From contig NC_080539.1 of NCBI RefSeq assembly GCF_028640845.1, positions 159,029,236-159,093,235 of the forward strand: a stretch of DNA of 64,000 nucleotides, given 5' to 3'. Every line of letters starts with the position of its first letter. The first letter of the stretch is position 1. Made by a program: the position numbers and the translations under genes. The DNA comes from Ahaetulla prasina (lineage: Eukaryota; Chordata; Lepidosauria; Squamata; Colubridae). Shown here in pieces: positions 1 to 11,269 of the stretch. The notes under the pieces were generated by a model. It was given only the letters and a program-made list of their open reading frames with translations, had not been told where the DNA came from and ran no database searches.

Positions 1-70
1 AACTCTAAGTCTTGTGGACTTCAACTCCCAGAATTACCCGGCCAGCCATGATGGCCAAGGAATGGCCAAG
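1..70. mobile_element. Partial hAT-like hairpin MITE (family C), cut by window edge
   Basis: The first bases contain the phrase 'cttgtggacttcaactcccagaa', split here as cttgtggacttcaa and ctcccagaa, which is the arm sequence of the five complete hairpin MITEs elsewhere in the window (for example 38434-38540). The other end lies outside the window or has diverged, so no TSD can be checked. It encodes nothing. Confidence 0.6.
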
Positions 71-1603
71 GAAGGCCACACACACACTTTTTTCTTTGTA
101 GGATTTCTCTTGCAAGAGCAAGGCCCACATTTTTGGGTTTGGGGAATCAACCAAATGTTAATCGGTTGGTCTAACAGGAACTGGTTGACTACCTTGTCAC
201 CAGTGGCTGAAGTCAGGGACTGAGAGAGAGAGTCACCCTGTTGGCTTTCATGCTTAAAACTCATGGTCTCCCACTTGTTAGCTGGGATGCCTTAAGCACA
301 AGATCAAACTGACTCATTATAATATAAATAGATGCTGCACTGAAAGAAAAAAAAGGGAATCCAGAAGACAAAGAAAAAAAATGGATTCATGTTTATTTCT
401 TTTGTGGGTTGCTCTGGGAAGCCAAGATGATAAACACCCCTCTCCCAATTTAGTTCTGAGGGCAGGACAACTGTAGTGAACCCTTTCACATTCCCATTGA
501 ATCAAGCTGCTTTGATCTGAACCCCATTTGGCCTGGCTGCATAGCCTTTTCAGAGATGTAGGTTAAATGTGATTTCGTGGCCACCCTCAGATCTGTCAAA
601 TAACAAATTGTATCTCTATATATTTCAGGGGGATTCAATCTTAATATCACTGGGCCCAGTTCCTGAGAAAGAAAGACAGATTCTCTGGAGAAGACCTATG
701 TGTGCTCTCAAAGACGGAACCTTCGATTCATGTGGCTTTTCCCATAAAAAAATTACCAGCTAATTTCTGCCTTAGTTGTTTCCTTTTCTAATTCTCTTAA
801 TGAAACTTGGCTTGAAAAATGGAATGAGTAAAATATATTTAAGGTATTATTATTATTATTTACTCTATTCATTAGACATGAAACTCAGTCAACTGAACAT
901 TTAAAAATGCATCACAAATACCATTGACTGGTGCTAATGGTTGATATGGGTTGCTGCCAGCGTCCTAGGTGACAAATTCTCCTTCTCCTTCTCCTTCATG
1001 AAATGGCCTTAAAAATGCCTAAATCTGTAAAGTATATGAAGTCTTCATTGGGGCTCATTTGAATGAAGAGCTTCTTCCCTCACCTCGTGTCTGACCTCCC
1101 ATACTTTATCTTATATGAGAATCAGCTTTGCGGTGTTAATTGTGGGGTAAGTAAGCAGTTACTTCCTAGCACAAATCAGCTAAAGTCCAGGTTTGCTATA
1201 AAGGTCCTAAAGATCACAGTTCTGGGTTTCTTCAGGTTTCAATTTACCGGGCCTGAAACACTTAAAAAGCAGGAGGAGGAGGAGCAGTTGGGGGAATGGT
1301 TGTTTTACAGATGACCTGGGATTTCACTGCCTCCTCTACCTCTTAAAATGACAGCCCTGCACCAGCCTCCCTACAGACAGATTTCTCCCTACTGAATTTT
1401 ACCTCTTGGTAACTTACATTAATATATGAAATCTCTTGGCTTCCTGGAATGGTGTTAGCAGCCATTCAGAGAAGTGAAATGTTCTTACCTATGAAATGAA
1501 TGATTTTAAAAAAAATTGAAGACGTTGAATGCTGCATCTGTATTATAATATACAGATTCCCCTGTACTTGGGGCCTATCTGCTCAGCTACTTCAATTACT
1601 TTT
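71..1603. other. Unassigned AT-rich sequence
   Basis: No gene or recognisable repeat body is visible. There are short simple repeats: (CTTCTC)-like at about 979-998 and (TTA)n at about 845-861. Open frames here are short and overlap on both strands, as expected by chance. Confidence 0.5.
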
Positions 1604-2489
1604 AAGGTGACCAATCGTCCTCCTTTAGGGAGAACAGTCCTTCTTTAGTAAGTTCTGTCCTCTCTCGAAAAGTGTCCTCCTACATATCCTCCTTTTTGAT
1701 ATTTGAAGACTAATCTGTAAATCTCCATATTCGATCCATGCTGATCCAATCCATTGCGTGTGATGTGACGTATTTGTATTTGACATGATGATTCATCAAG
1801 GCTCGGTACAGTGCGACGAGACACGATTATGAGACGCATGTGCTCCACACAGGAGAATTGTTTTGAGAGAGTGTACTGTGCGCAAATGGCTTTGTTTACT
1901 TCTTAACGAAACAAGACAAGGCACACACGTACACTTTTGATTCAATTCTTTCTCAGTGAATATTCAATCATACACAGGTGAGCACAATAATTCACGTTTA
2001 ATTAATTCATTATCTATTTTAATAATTAATAATTTCCAAATATGTATAATTTTATTTACAAGTTTATTTGCTTATGTTATTGTTTCAGTTTTAATAATTA
2101 ATTTTATTTATTCAATTGCTAATGATTTTTGGAAAACTGAGAAATTGAGATTGAATGTTGATACTCTAGCTGCAGCACTTGCTGTAAAATTCAATATGAA
2201 GGATATTTCTTGTTCAGATATTTCCAATATATTGTTAGAAGGTGATACATTGACAAAAAATATTCATTCAATTGAAAAGTACTCATTTAAATAATAATTA
2301 ATAGGCATGTAAGCATAATTACAATATAAAATGTTATTGTTACAAATGTTTTTTTTATTATGCATTTATCATATTATAGTATATTCTGTATTATTGTTTC
2401 AGTGAATAAAATGTTTCTTTTATTTTCAATATTTTTTTTCTTCAATTTATTTCTGTCCTCCTCTTCATTGTAAAAATGTTGGTCACCTT
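1604..2489 (+). mobile_element. DNA transposon remnant, probably hAT-like
   Basis: The segment is bounded by 11-bp perfect inverted repeats, aaggtgaccaa on the left and ttggtcacctt on the right, each followed inward by 'gtcctcct'-type sequence. Inside, an open frame at 1956-2294 ends with residues LRLNVDTLAAALAVKF and SIEKYS. This resembles the C-terminal dimerisation end of hAT transposases (a Trp/Arg-rich stretch, then an Ile-x-Ser-x-Glu-Lys-Tyr ending). No catalytic domain is present, so this is an internally deleted, non-autonomous copy. The flanks do not give a convincing 8-bp TSD, so the hAT assignment rests on weak protein similarity seen by eye. Confidence 0.55.
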
Positions 2490-3131
2490 ATTATTTTGAA
2501 AGGTCAGTATTTAATGGGTGCTCTTACAGAATCACCAGTTTGGCAGAGCACAATTGTTACTCCGAATGTAACTTACTTTTTCACTGAGCAGCTAGCTGGG
2601 TACACACCCGAGCAAAGCCCTGAGCTACAGATCTCTGCCATTTTATTTTATAAAACAATTTTGGCCTTGGAGGCCTTGCTGGAAACAAGCATTATGTGCA
2701 GAATGACACTTTGTTTTGTGGTATAAGAACTATCTGTTAAAAAAAATTAAACTGATATTTTAAAATTAAATCAGGTGAGAAGGTCTGCTGTTGTACCAGG
2801 AACCACAGAAACAATTTTGAGGATTTAGTTTTTGTTTTATTTATAAACTTTAGAGACTGCCCATCTCACTCAGAGTGACACTAGAATACTTTTTAGTCTA
2901 GGGAGAGTAAATTTTAAATGAGTCATCTACACACATGTATGTGAACATTTGGCTTGCAAGTATACACATACAAATTAATTGAAGTGTGCCTTACTTCTGT
3001 TGAAGATCTGACAGTAAGTTGCTTTTTAAATAGGCAAGATAAGTTCATAGGAAAAACTTCATAGACTGGGGCTAGGTATTGTCCACCTGACTAGATTAAG
3101 GATAATAAATTATGGAACTAGAAGATACTTT
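2490..3131. other. Unassigned sequence
   Basis: AT-rich DNA with no gene, repeat terminus or tRNA head that I can recognise. Poly-A and poly-T stretches are short. Confidence 0.5.
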
Positions 3132-3139
3132 GTTTATTC

Positions 3140-3460
3140 CAGGCATGTCAAACTTGTGGCGGGCAGGGCAGATGCGTCATGCGCTGGCCATGCCCACGCC
3201 CGGTTTAGCAAAGGGGAAAAAGTTGTGATACATAGAAGGGTGGGTTCTACTTACCTTTATTACCGGTTCACAACAGGAGCGTGTGCGTGTTTCTGCGCAT
3301 GCACAGAAGCTTCTGCACATGTGCAGATTGTATCCAATGATGTCCAGGCAGGTGGGTGGAGCCTCACGCCACTTTTAATACCGGTTCTCAAGAACCAGAC
3401 AGAACCCAGAGCAACCCACCACTGGATACATCACGTGACAACGTGAGTTTGACACCCCTG
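3140..3460 (+). mobile_element. hAT-like MITE family A, interrupted by a family B MITE
   Basis: The left end reads caggcatgtcaaactt and the right end gtgagtttgacacccctg, which are inverted repeats of the type CAGGGGTGTCAAACT. The flanks gtttattc (3132-3139) and gtctattc (3461-3468) match at 7 of 8 bases, the TSD length typical of hAT elements. The body shares 'ggccatgcccacgcccggtt' with copies at 35917 and 44558. Its sequence is interrupted at 3234-3424 by another MITE. Confidence 0.82.
3234..3424 (+). mobile_element. hAT-like MITE family B, nested in family A
   Basis: It begins with the family B phrase gggtgggttctacttacc and ends cccaccactg. The flanking gatacat is found on both sides (3227-3233 and 3425-3431), and the resulting join restores the family A phrase 'gatacatcacgtgac'. 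It was therefore inserted after the surrounding family A copy. The first bases of its left terminus have mutated. An open frame across both elements has no meaning as a gene. Confidence 0.82.
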
Positions 3461-3468
3461 GTCTATTC

Positions 3469-5270
3469 AATACCTGGATCATTGGATGGCCTTGAAAGTA
3501 CCTATCCATTGTAGAAGGCAAAATCTTGAATACTTACTAGTATCAGACTTTATTTTTTCTTAAGCACGTACTGCTTTCCAATAGTAGAGATATAGAGAGA
3601 TCACGATTAAACTATTGGATTCTTGGTGTATTCTGAGCTTGGTTGTTGCTTTTTTTTTTTTTGGCAGATGTTTTACTACCAGCTTAGGTACTATTATCAG
3701 TGTAGAGGAGAGTGAATTTTGCGGGCTGCTTATACATAATAGCTGTTGCTGTCACATATCTTACTTGACAATATCCAATATAAGAAGTGTACCACGTAGA
3801 ACAGGCGGATAGAAAAGCGGCAGCATTTATCTCTGAACATCAAACAGCGATTGGAAGACCTGAGGAAAATTCATCAACACAGATATATTAAAACACAATT
3901 TCAACTGGGAAACTGTTGCCAAGGTTGAGAAATACTGGTCTAGCCCCACGGGGATTGAAACACCAGCCTTCCCATTCGACATCCGGTGCCCTCATCTGTA
4001 GGATAAAGTCAATGTGCCTTCATTTTTAAAAATATGCCTCTAGGTCCTGCAAGGGAAATTAGAGGCATTCATAAAAAACGGTGTAGAACATTTTAGTGCT
4101 CTGATCATGACTCTGGAATTTCTTTCCCAAAATGTTCCCGCTTTGGAACTCAACTGTGGTTCTTCTCCAAATTACACGAATCATATTATCTTATCCTGAT
4201 TACTTTATTTATTATGAAATTCCATTTTTTTTTTCTGGAAGAGAAGAGAAAGAACATGTGTTAGATCAACCAGTCCAAATGCAGGCTCTAGTTTATAATT
4301 CACAGAGCAAACTCTTGCACGCATAGCCACTTGTAAACAAGAGCATTTAGGAGGAAGATTTCAAAGAGGCTTCCTTTGGCAGCCATTTTCTCTGCAGTGG
4401 CCTTTCTCTTTTTTCTCCCCCCCTCCCCCGGGAAAAGCTTTAAATAAACAGGCTGACAAGTGATGAAAATGAGCTTTAAATAGGCAAGGGACAATTTCTG
4501 TACATTATTACAGGGGTTGTATGTTTATTTGTTTCTTTTTTAAACTCAATGGATTCCAAGAAAGAGTCTTAGATCCTCCAGCATTTTTTAAATTAAGAGT
4601 GCAATAAGATGCAGAAGCAGTAAGCACTTACATATTTTTCCCATTTGTCCCCTTTTATTGGGCACAGCGGTTGAATCTGCAATGACAATTATACATTAAG
4701 CTTCTTCCTATTGTCATCCATGACCCAACTTGAACAGTGGCATTACTTCAAACATTCTACGGTTGCTAATTCCCCGATGTCTTGACAGAAGATTTTTACA
4801 ATATGCAGCTCTGCTCTATTATATTTAGCTTTCTTCTAATTAAGAATGTTATTCTCCCTTTTAATTCAGTCTCATATTTTATATTTTGCTTTCTGCCTCT
4901 TATCAAAAATGCCAGTGATTCACCACACTGGTTCATCTGAAAAGGCTTTTGGTAATCCTACCTGTTCCACACGTCACCTGCCTAAAATGTTAATGAAAGC
5001 TTTTCATCATAACCTACGCATAGCAGGATGGCAAGATGTCAGTTACTAATGGGCTTGATTTTGTCACAGCAGCAAAAAAAGAAAAAAAAAGTGGACATTT
5101 GCCTTTATATTTTACTCAGGGAGAAGGTGTGAGTTGATGTGAGAATTAAAAATAAGGAGAAAGAGCTAAGCAGCGATTTTCAACTCACTGAAACACTGGA
5201 GATATTTTTTTCCACATTCATTGGTCCATCAAAAAATGTGCTGAAGGCCCACAATATTTCATTCATAGGT
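3469..5270. other. Unassigned AT-rich sequence
   Basis: No gene or clear repeat boundary. It has a T-run at about 3650-3662, a C-rich stretch at 4417-4430 and an A-rich run at 5074-5090. Confidence 0.5.
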
Positions 5271-5656
5271 ACCAGGTTAGAAAGTGGGAGACTGGGAGTT
5301 CTAGCCATGCCCTGGGCATGAAAGCCAGCTGAGTGACTTTAGGCAAGTCAGTCTCTCTCATCCCAACCCAACTCACTTAACAGGGTGTTTGTTTGTTTGT
5401 TTGTTTATTTATTTTGTCAAACACAACAATATATATAAGCATGAAATAACCACACAAATTGAATACAACCAAAGGGAACATTAAGACAGGAATGGTAGGC
5501 ACGCTGGTGCTCTTATGCACGCCCCTTACAGACCTCTTAGGAATGGGGTGAGGTCAACAGGAATTGTGGGAAAATTTAGGAGAAAGGTATGTTGGAAATG
5601 TTCACTGCCTTGAGTTATTTGTAAAAAAAAGAATAAAGGCAGGATAGAAGCAAACA
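5271..5656 (+). mobile_element. tRNA-derived CORE-like SINE, split by a LINE tail
   Basis: The sequence 'agccagctgagtgactttaggcaagtca' style core (for example ctgagtgactttaggc) resembles the CORE region of MIR-like SINEs. The 3' part after 5561 has ttgagttatttgtaaa and ends 'aataaaggcaggata'. The same core and tail recur at 5745-5935 and 22184-22440. The copy is interrupted at 5385-5555 by a LINE 3' fragment, with aacagg repeated on both sides of the insert (5379-5384 and 5556-5561). The tRNA-related head is degraded. Confidence 0.7.
5385..5555 (-). mobile_element. LINE family X 3' fragment, nested in a SINE
   Basis: Read on the minus strand it begins with the end of the coding region (ttgacctcaccccattccta), continues through aaggggcgtgcataag and ends in (AATA/AAAC)n. 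This matches the 3' ends of the LINE copies at 34455-34950 and 55075-55470. It is strongly 5'-truncated, as is usual for target-primed insertions. Confidence 0.75.
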
Positions 5657-5744
5657 AACAAAAAGCAAAGTCTCAGCCAGGCCTTTGTATCATTTAATAA
5701 TATATGTCTCTTGCTTGCAGATGTACTCAGTTCTTGCGAACGTA

Positions 5745-5935
5745 CCCAGTTCTTGCCTTAGGCATGAAAGCCACTGGGCGACTTTGGGCCAGTCACTCTC
5801 CCTCATCCCAATTCACCTCACAGGATTTTTGTTGTGGGGGAAATAGGAGGAGGAAGGAGTATTAGGTTTGCTTGCTGTCTTGAATTTATAAAAATAATAA
5901 AGGCGGGATATAAAATATAAATCAAGTAAAAAAAA
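5745..5935 (+). mobile_element. CORE-like SINE, head truncated
   Basis: It starts within the core (gcgactttgggccagtcact), then has the cctcacaggatttttgttgt segment and the tail ttgaatttataaaaataa followed by taaaggcggg. It is the same family as 5271-5656. The tRNA-like head and B box are missing. Confidence 0.72.
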
Positions 5936-5994
5936 ATTCTCCCAAGGGGAAATATCAGTACAGCTGCACAAAATAACAGCATCTTGATGAAGAT

Positions 5995-6353
5995 GTAAAG
6001 GTAAAGGTAAAGGTTCCCCTCGCACATACGTGCTAGTCTTTGCTGACTCTAGGGGGCGGTGCTCATCTCCGTTTCAAAGCTGAAGAGCCAGCGCTGTCCA
6101 AAGACGTCTCCGTGGGTCATGTGGCTGGCATGACTCAACGCCAAAGGCACACAGAACGCTGTTACCTTCCCACCAAAGGTGGTCCCTATTTGTTCTACTT
6201 GCATTTTTACGTGCTTTTGAAACTGCTAGGTTGGCAGAAGCTGGGACAAGTAACGGAAGCTCACCCCATTACACGGCAGCACTAGGGATTCGAACCGCTA
6301 AGCTGCCGACCTTTCAATCGACAAACTCAACATCCTAGCCCCTGAGCCACCGG
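5995..6353 (-). mobile_element. Sauria-type SINE
   Basis: On the minus strand it has a tRNA-like head with a B box (ggttcgaatccctagtg) and an A-box region near ggctcaggggctaggatg. A conserved body follows, and the 3' end is (ACCTTT)n, seen on the plus strand as gtaaaggtaaaggtaaagg at 5995. This structure matches Sauria SINEs of squamates, whose 3' end is related to BovB and which are thought to be copied by BovB reverse transcriptase. No coding capacity. The flanks (agatgtaaa against ggatgcaaa) may be a degraded TSD. Confidence 0.85.
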
Positions 6354-8257
6354 CAGTCAAGGATGCAAATAGTGAGACTGCGGCCTGCATGGAAAGCAAC
6401 AAATGCCCACTGTGGGCATTTGTGGTCCAGCTCAACTCCCTCTATGCAAGAGACATTTAAAGGACAAAAACTAAGCATGATAAATATCTACATATTGTCC
6501 TGTGCAGTTTTATCCTCACTTTTTCCTGTATAAATAAGCCATTCCAATGTATAATTTAAGGGTGAGGGTTTATTGGGTTTGAAGGGTAGAATAGAAAGAA
6601 TATTAAAAACCGGCCTTAACTCTATTTATTTGTATAAAACATCCTTCTGGTAAAACAAAACAAAAAAACCCCAATTCAAAATAAAAAAAACCCTTGAAGA
6701 TTATATTTTCGATTTACTGAAATGGGGTTTGATGGGAAATGTTTTTTCTTTTCTTTTTCGGTCCCGCTCTTTCTTCTTAAAAGGCCGACCACATGATGAA
6801 AATAAGAACTTGCTCAGAATGGAGTCAATTGAGATCAGAATGCCTATATAGTCTCTGTTTAGGATTAGCTTTAAAAAAGACCATATTTATTGGGGAGATT
6901 TTTGTTGGTTTTAGAAAACAAAACTGCAATTTGATGAAAGACGCAAAAGGGAACAGACAGTTAACAAGTATGTAAAAAACTATGCTATGATTTTAGTTAT
7001 GAGAAGGGGTGTGTGCGGGTTTTTTTTTGACTGCTTTAATATTCCTAGGTGAGTGTTCAGTGTCTTTCTAATCATATTTCAAAATCTGTCCAATCTGAAC
7101 CTCCTAGGAGTATTCTTAATCAAAATGTGATAAGCAACAATTTCAGTTTGTTTTCCACGGGAAGGTTTCTGGGAAAACTAACTGTTCACAAGCAGAGGTG
7201 GTTTGACAATGACCTCTGAGAGACTGCAGGGAATTCTCCTGCAAGCTATTTGACTATTTCATACCATTTCAGAAATTTAAATTGAATCCAGTGATGTCCA
7301 GCTAAAATACTGCTGAACTATCATTTTCACTCATATTCTCAAGGACGGCAATGAAACGTATTAAAGTACTGGGCTTTAAAACACCCTGGGAGATGCAATA
7401 TGGAAGCATACCACTAAATGTATGATGGATTGCCATTAACTCAATTAGTGGAGTTGAACTCTGGAAGCAAAAATCAAATTGATCCTAAGGATTTTATGAG
7501 TTTCACTCTTAGTATAACACGGTTTTGGTGGAAGTCTTAAGAGGAAGGCTGTGAATTGTCTTTCTTACTTTGTGAAGGGATGAGTGGACCTGAGCTGAGG
7601 CTTTAAACATACACATACACACACACAGACACACCCCTCCAAGTAAACAATTGCCAAATTAAATAAGCTGCCAAAAGGAAATGAGGTGTCACTTAGATAT
7701 AAACCAAGGTTATACTGCATAATAAAATGAAGGATCTTATTTTCTTTTGTGATTTGTAAGCCAAAATACCTCCTGGCGTAAACTGGCTCAATTCCATTGC
7801 CTTCAATTGTGTTCCATCTGTGTATATTAAAAGAGAAATTAGGTTGCTGCAGTCCAGAATGTTTGCCTTAAAACATTTCATCTATGTAAACATTGTACTT
7901 GAAAGCAAGTGGACCACACTGATGCATTTAAAAAAAAAAACAGAAAGAAAGGAAAAAGTGGAGCTTGTTTTCATTGTGACCAAATGGGATAAAGGACAGA
8001 AAAGCAAACATTATAATTACAGAAGTGAGACTGTCTGGCATATTTCAGTGGCCTTTAAGCTCATCTCTGGAACCACTAAAAACAATAACAGAAATTTAGG
8101 TTATGGATCAAACAGTTTGAGAAGCAGGAGAATTCCAAGTTGCTTTTAATGTGCATTAAAACACATTGCACAAATGTGCCTACACATACACATGCACAAA
8201 CACAGAAGCATTAAATCAGCCCCTTTCTCCTTGCAGTATATGAAAGTCAGAGAGGTG
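6354..8257. other. Unassigned sequence
   Basis: No gene recognised. It contains A-rich runs at about 6650-6690, a T-run at 7020-7029 and a short (CA)n at 7608-7636. The frame at 7820-8149 shows no recognisable domain. Confidence 0.5.
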
Positions 8258-8460
8258 CAGTGGTTGTACTGGTCTAAGGAACCAGGAAACCCACATACAA
8301 GTCCACCCTCAGCTACAGAAGCTCACAGGCTGGCTTTAAGTCAGTTACCTTCTCTCGATCCAACCAACCTTATGGGATTGTTGCAAATGAAAATGGGAAG
8401 AGGGAGCCCCTTATGCACTGCCTTGAATACAAAATATAAAGCAGGACATGAGTGTAATAA
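8258..8460 (+). mobile_element. Old, diverged CORE-like SINE
   Basis: The phrases gaggtgcagtggttgtactg (A-box-like), tttaagtcagttaccttctc and ctgccttgaatacaaaatat line up in order with the head, core and tail of the SINE at 22184-22440. Divergence is high, so the assignment is tentative. Confidence 0.45.
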
Positions 8461-8611
8461 AAAGTGAAGAGTTAGGTGAGTTACATTTCTATAACTCTCG
8501 CTCTTGCTAATTCAGTTATATCCATAGAAAGGCGTAAATAATTACTTTATTTTAAATTACATCCATCTGACTATGGTAAAGAAAGTTTATTTGGTAGGGT
8601 TTTTTTTTTTT

Positions 8612-9586
8612 GCGTAGACAGGCTTTTGTTCTTGCTTCTCGTGAATTCTTATTTTTAAACCTGAATCTACACTGCCATACAACCAGAGGTGAAATCCAGC
8701 AGGTTCTAACAGGTTCTAGAGAACCGGTAGCAGAAATTTGGAATAGTTCGGAGAACCGGCAAATACCACCTCTGGCTGGTCCTAGAGTGGGATGAGAATG
8801 TAGATTTTGCAATATCCTTCCCCCAGGAATGGGGAGGGAATGGAAATTTTGCAATATCCTTCCCCGGCCAAGCCCATCAAACCACACCCACAGAACTGGT
8901 AGGGAAAATTTTTAAATTTCACCCCTGCATATAACCCTGGTTTTGCCCCATGCTGGAATTGGAGGAATTCCAGCTGCTTTAGATCTTTGTGCCCTATAGG
9001 ACACCCTACTGCCCACCACCGAAACATGTCTGCCCTCTACCACTGTGGCATCATGCATTACTGTAAAGGACATGAATTGCAGCTGGAATTCCAGCCCTAG
9101 CTGATATTAGCCAACACATGTCACCAATCAACAAGCTGAATGAGTTTTTAAAAAATTCTTTTATAATTATTCTAGGTATGCCATCAATTGTATAACTCTT
9201 CAAGGTCATCTGGTTGACCCATCAACACTGACTGCAGAAAACCATGTACTGGAAAGACATATTTTGATGCAGTTAGAAAAGCAATTGTTAACATGTTTAC
9301 CAGGCCACTGCAGATGGGTGTGTGGGGGAAAACTGATTATATGGGGAACTTGCTGCCCAAGACTTCAAAAAGAGAATTGTCTTCTGCAAAACACAAAAGT
9401 GGCTTTCACTTAGCACTGGGCCATAAATACCACTGTAATTGGTTGGTTTTCACTGCACACCTCTCTAATTTCTTCCGGACTATGCAACTTCTCATTCATA
9501 TCCAGGGTAACCTAATGGCATTATAGTAAAGCTCTTCCTGCATCTTCTAATACTTTAAGGAGGTTATGGAACCATGTTTTTTTTTT
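8612..9586 (+). repeat. 975-bp tandem duplication, unit 1
   Basis: The unit begins gcgtagacaggcttttgttc and ends accatg plus a T-run. It is followed directly by a second copy offset by exactly 975 bp. I compared long stretches by eye, and the conceptual translations of both, and saw no differences. The unit includes one complete family D MITE (8684-8927) plus unique flanking sequence. Each junction lies in a T-run. Confidence 0.93.
8684..8927 (+). mobile_element. hAT-like MITE family D (unit 1 copy)
   Basis: It starts cagaggtgaaatccagcagg and ends aaatttcacccctg, forming imperfect terminal inverted repeats. The flanks catacaac (8676-8683) and catataac (8928-8935) match at 7 of 8 positions. 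Internally 'tttgcaatatccttcccc' occurs twice. The open frames on the minus strand across it are a by-product and encode no known domain. Confidence 0.85.
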
Positions 9587-10561
9587 GCGTAGACAGGCTT
9601 TTGTTCTTGCTTCTCGTGAATTCTTATTTTTAAACCTGAATCTACACTGCCATACAACCAGAGGTGAAATCCAGCAGGTTCTAACAGGTTCTAGAGAACC
9701 GGTAGCAGAAATTTGGAATAGTTCGGAGAACCGGCAAATACCACCTCTGGCTGGTCCTAGAGTGGGATGAGAATGTAGATTTTGCAATATCCTTCCCCCA
9801 GGAATGGGGAGGGAATGGAAATTTTGCAATATCCTTCCCCGGCCAAGCCCATCAAACCACACCCACAGAACTGGTAGGGAAAATTTTTAAATTTCACCCC
9901 TGCATATAACCCTGGTTTTGCCCCATGCTGGAATTGGAGGAATTCCAGCTGCTTTAGATCTTTGTGCCCTATAGGACACCCTACTGCCCACCACCGAAAC
10001 ATGTCTGCCCTCTACCACTGTGGCATCATGCATTACTGTAAAGGACATGAATTGCAGCTGGAATTCCAGCCCTAGCTGATATTAGCCAACACATGTCACC
10101 AATCAACAAGCTGAATGAGTTTTTAAAAAATTCTTTTATAATTATTCTAGGTATGCCATCAATTGTATAACTCTTCAAGGTCATCTGGTTGACCCATCAA
10201 CACTGACTGCAGAAAACCATGTACTGGAAAGACATATTTTGATGCAGTTAGAAAAGCAATTGTTAACATGTTTACCAGGCCACTGCAGATGGGTGTGTGG
10301 GGGAAAACTGATTATATGGGGAACTTGCTGCCCAAGACTTCAAAAAGAGAATTGTCTTCTGCAAAACACAAAAGTGGCTTTCACTTAGCACTGGGCCATA
10401 AATACCACTGTAATTGGTTGGTTTTCACTGCACACCTCTCTAATTTCTTCCGGACTATGCAACTTCTCATTCATATCCAGGGTAACCTAATGGCATTATA
10501 GTAAAGCTCTTCCTGCATCTTCTAATACTTTAAGGAGGTTATGGAACCATGTTTTTTTTTT
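9587..10561 (+). repeat. 975-bp tandem duplication, unit 2
   Basis: This is the second copy of the 8612-9586 unit and ends at the accatg plus T-run at 10546-10561. It looks identical to unit 1, so the duplication is either very recent or an assembly artefact. Sequence after 10561 is different and carries on into a family C MITE. Confidence 0.93.
9659..9902 (+). mobile_element. hAT-like MITE family D (unit 2 copy)
   Basis: It is the same as 8684-8927 at a 975-bp offset, including the same imperfect TSD. It was therefore copied by segmental duplication and not by a second transposition. Confidence 0.85.
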
Positions 10562-10588
10562 ATCTGTATGTATGTGTATCTTTTAGAG

Positions 10589-10694
10589 CAGGGGCCTCCA
10601 ACCTTAGTAACTTTAAGGCTTGTAGACTTCAACTCTCAGAGTTCTGGGAGTTGAAGTCTACAAGCCTTAAAATTACTAAGGTTGGAGACCCCTG
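10589..10694. mobile_element. hAT-like hairpin MITE family C
   Basis: A near-perfect palindrome of 106 bp: the left arm caggggcctccaacctta is answered by the right arm taaggttggagacccctg (with one difference). It is flanked by a perfect 8-bp TSD, ttttagag (10581-10588 and 10695-10702). Transcribed, it would form a long hairpin. Confidence 0.92.
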
Positions 10695-10702
10695 TTTTAG
10701 AG

Positions 10703-11261
10703 CACTGGAACATCTTGAGATGAGGATGCAATTTGGATTGAAGAAGTAATAGATTTTCTTGAAGCGAAAAAAACTCTTCAGAATCTCAGTCATGTTGCAT
10801 TCATGCAACATTAACAGGTAATTCCATCCTCATAGTTAATCTTCCTGAAATTAAATGAAGTCCTTAGATGCGGAGAGAAGGAATAACATACATACAACCA
10901 AAGCATCACAAGACTAAATAAATATAAAATTATCTGATTAGAGACAATCTGATTATCTGATTAGAGTACTTTTATAAAGCACTGGAAACTGTTTATGAAG
11001 TTTTTGCTGAAACCGGACAGAACTGACACTGAGTTTTGGATTTGCGGATTGAAATGAGTTGAATATGGGAAGAAGTCACTTGTAACGTAATTTTAAAATC
11101 ATGTTCTTTGGACGCAGCACATTGAATACAAAGGCCAGCAGGATCTCATTGAAGCCCTGTTTGTGAGGTTCTGCTGCTTCTGTTATATGACAGAATGCAG
11201 GTCTAGAAAGGAGATTTTACTTTGACTGAACAAAGTAACAACTTGTGTTTAGCTTTGATGC
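10703..11261. other. Unassigned sequence
   Basis: AT-rich with no recognisable gene or repeat. A short direct repeat, attatctgattagag, is found near 10929-10968. Confidence 0.5.
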
Positions 11262-11269
11262 AACCTTAC

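Noticed and set aside
14..223. Short open frames at the left edge as host coding sequence
   Set aside because: The beginning is MITE arm sequence, both strands are open, and no known motif or splice context is present.
1596..2497. 8-bp TSD for the 1604-2489 element
   Set aside because: ttactttt against attatttt agree mainly through T-runs, so this is not convincing.
5995..6353. tRNA gene because of A- and B-box sequence
   Set aside because: The tRNA-like part is the head of a Sauria SINE; the body and (ACCTTT)n tail follow directly, and the fold is not a proper cloverleaf.
8552..8887. The duplicated 111- and 113-codon frames as a gene family
   Set aside because: They are read through a MITE, and both come from the 975-bp duplication.
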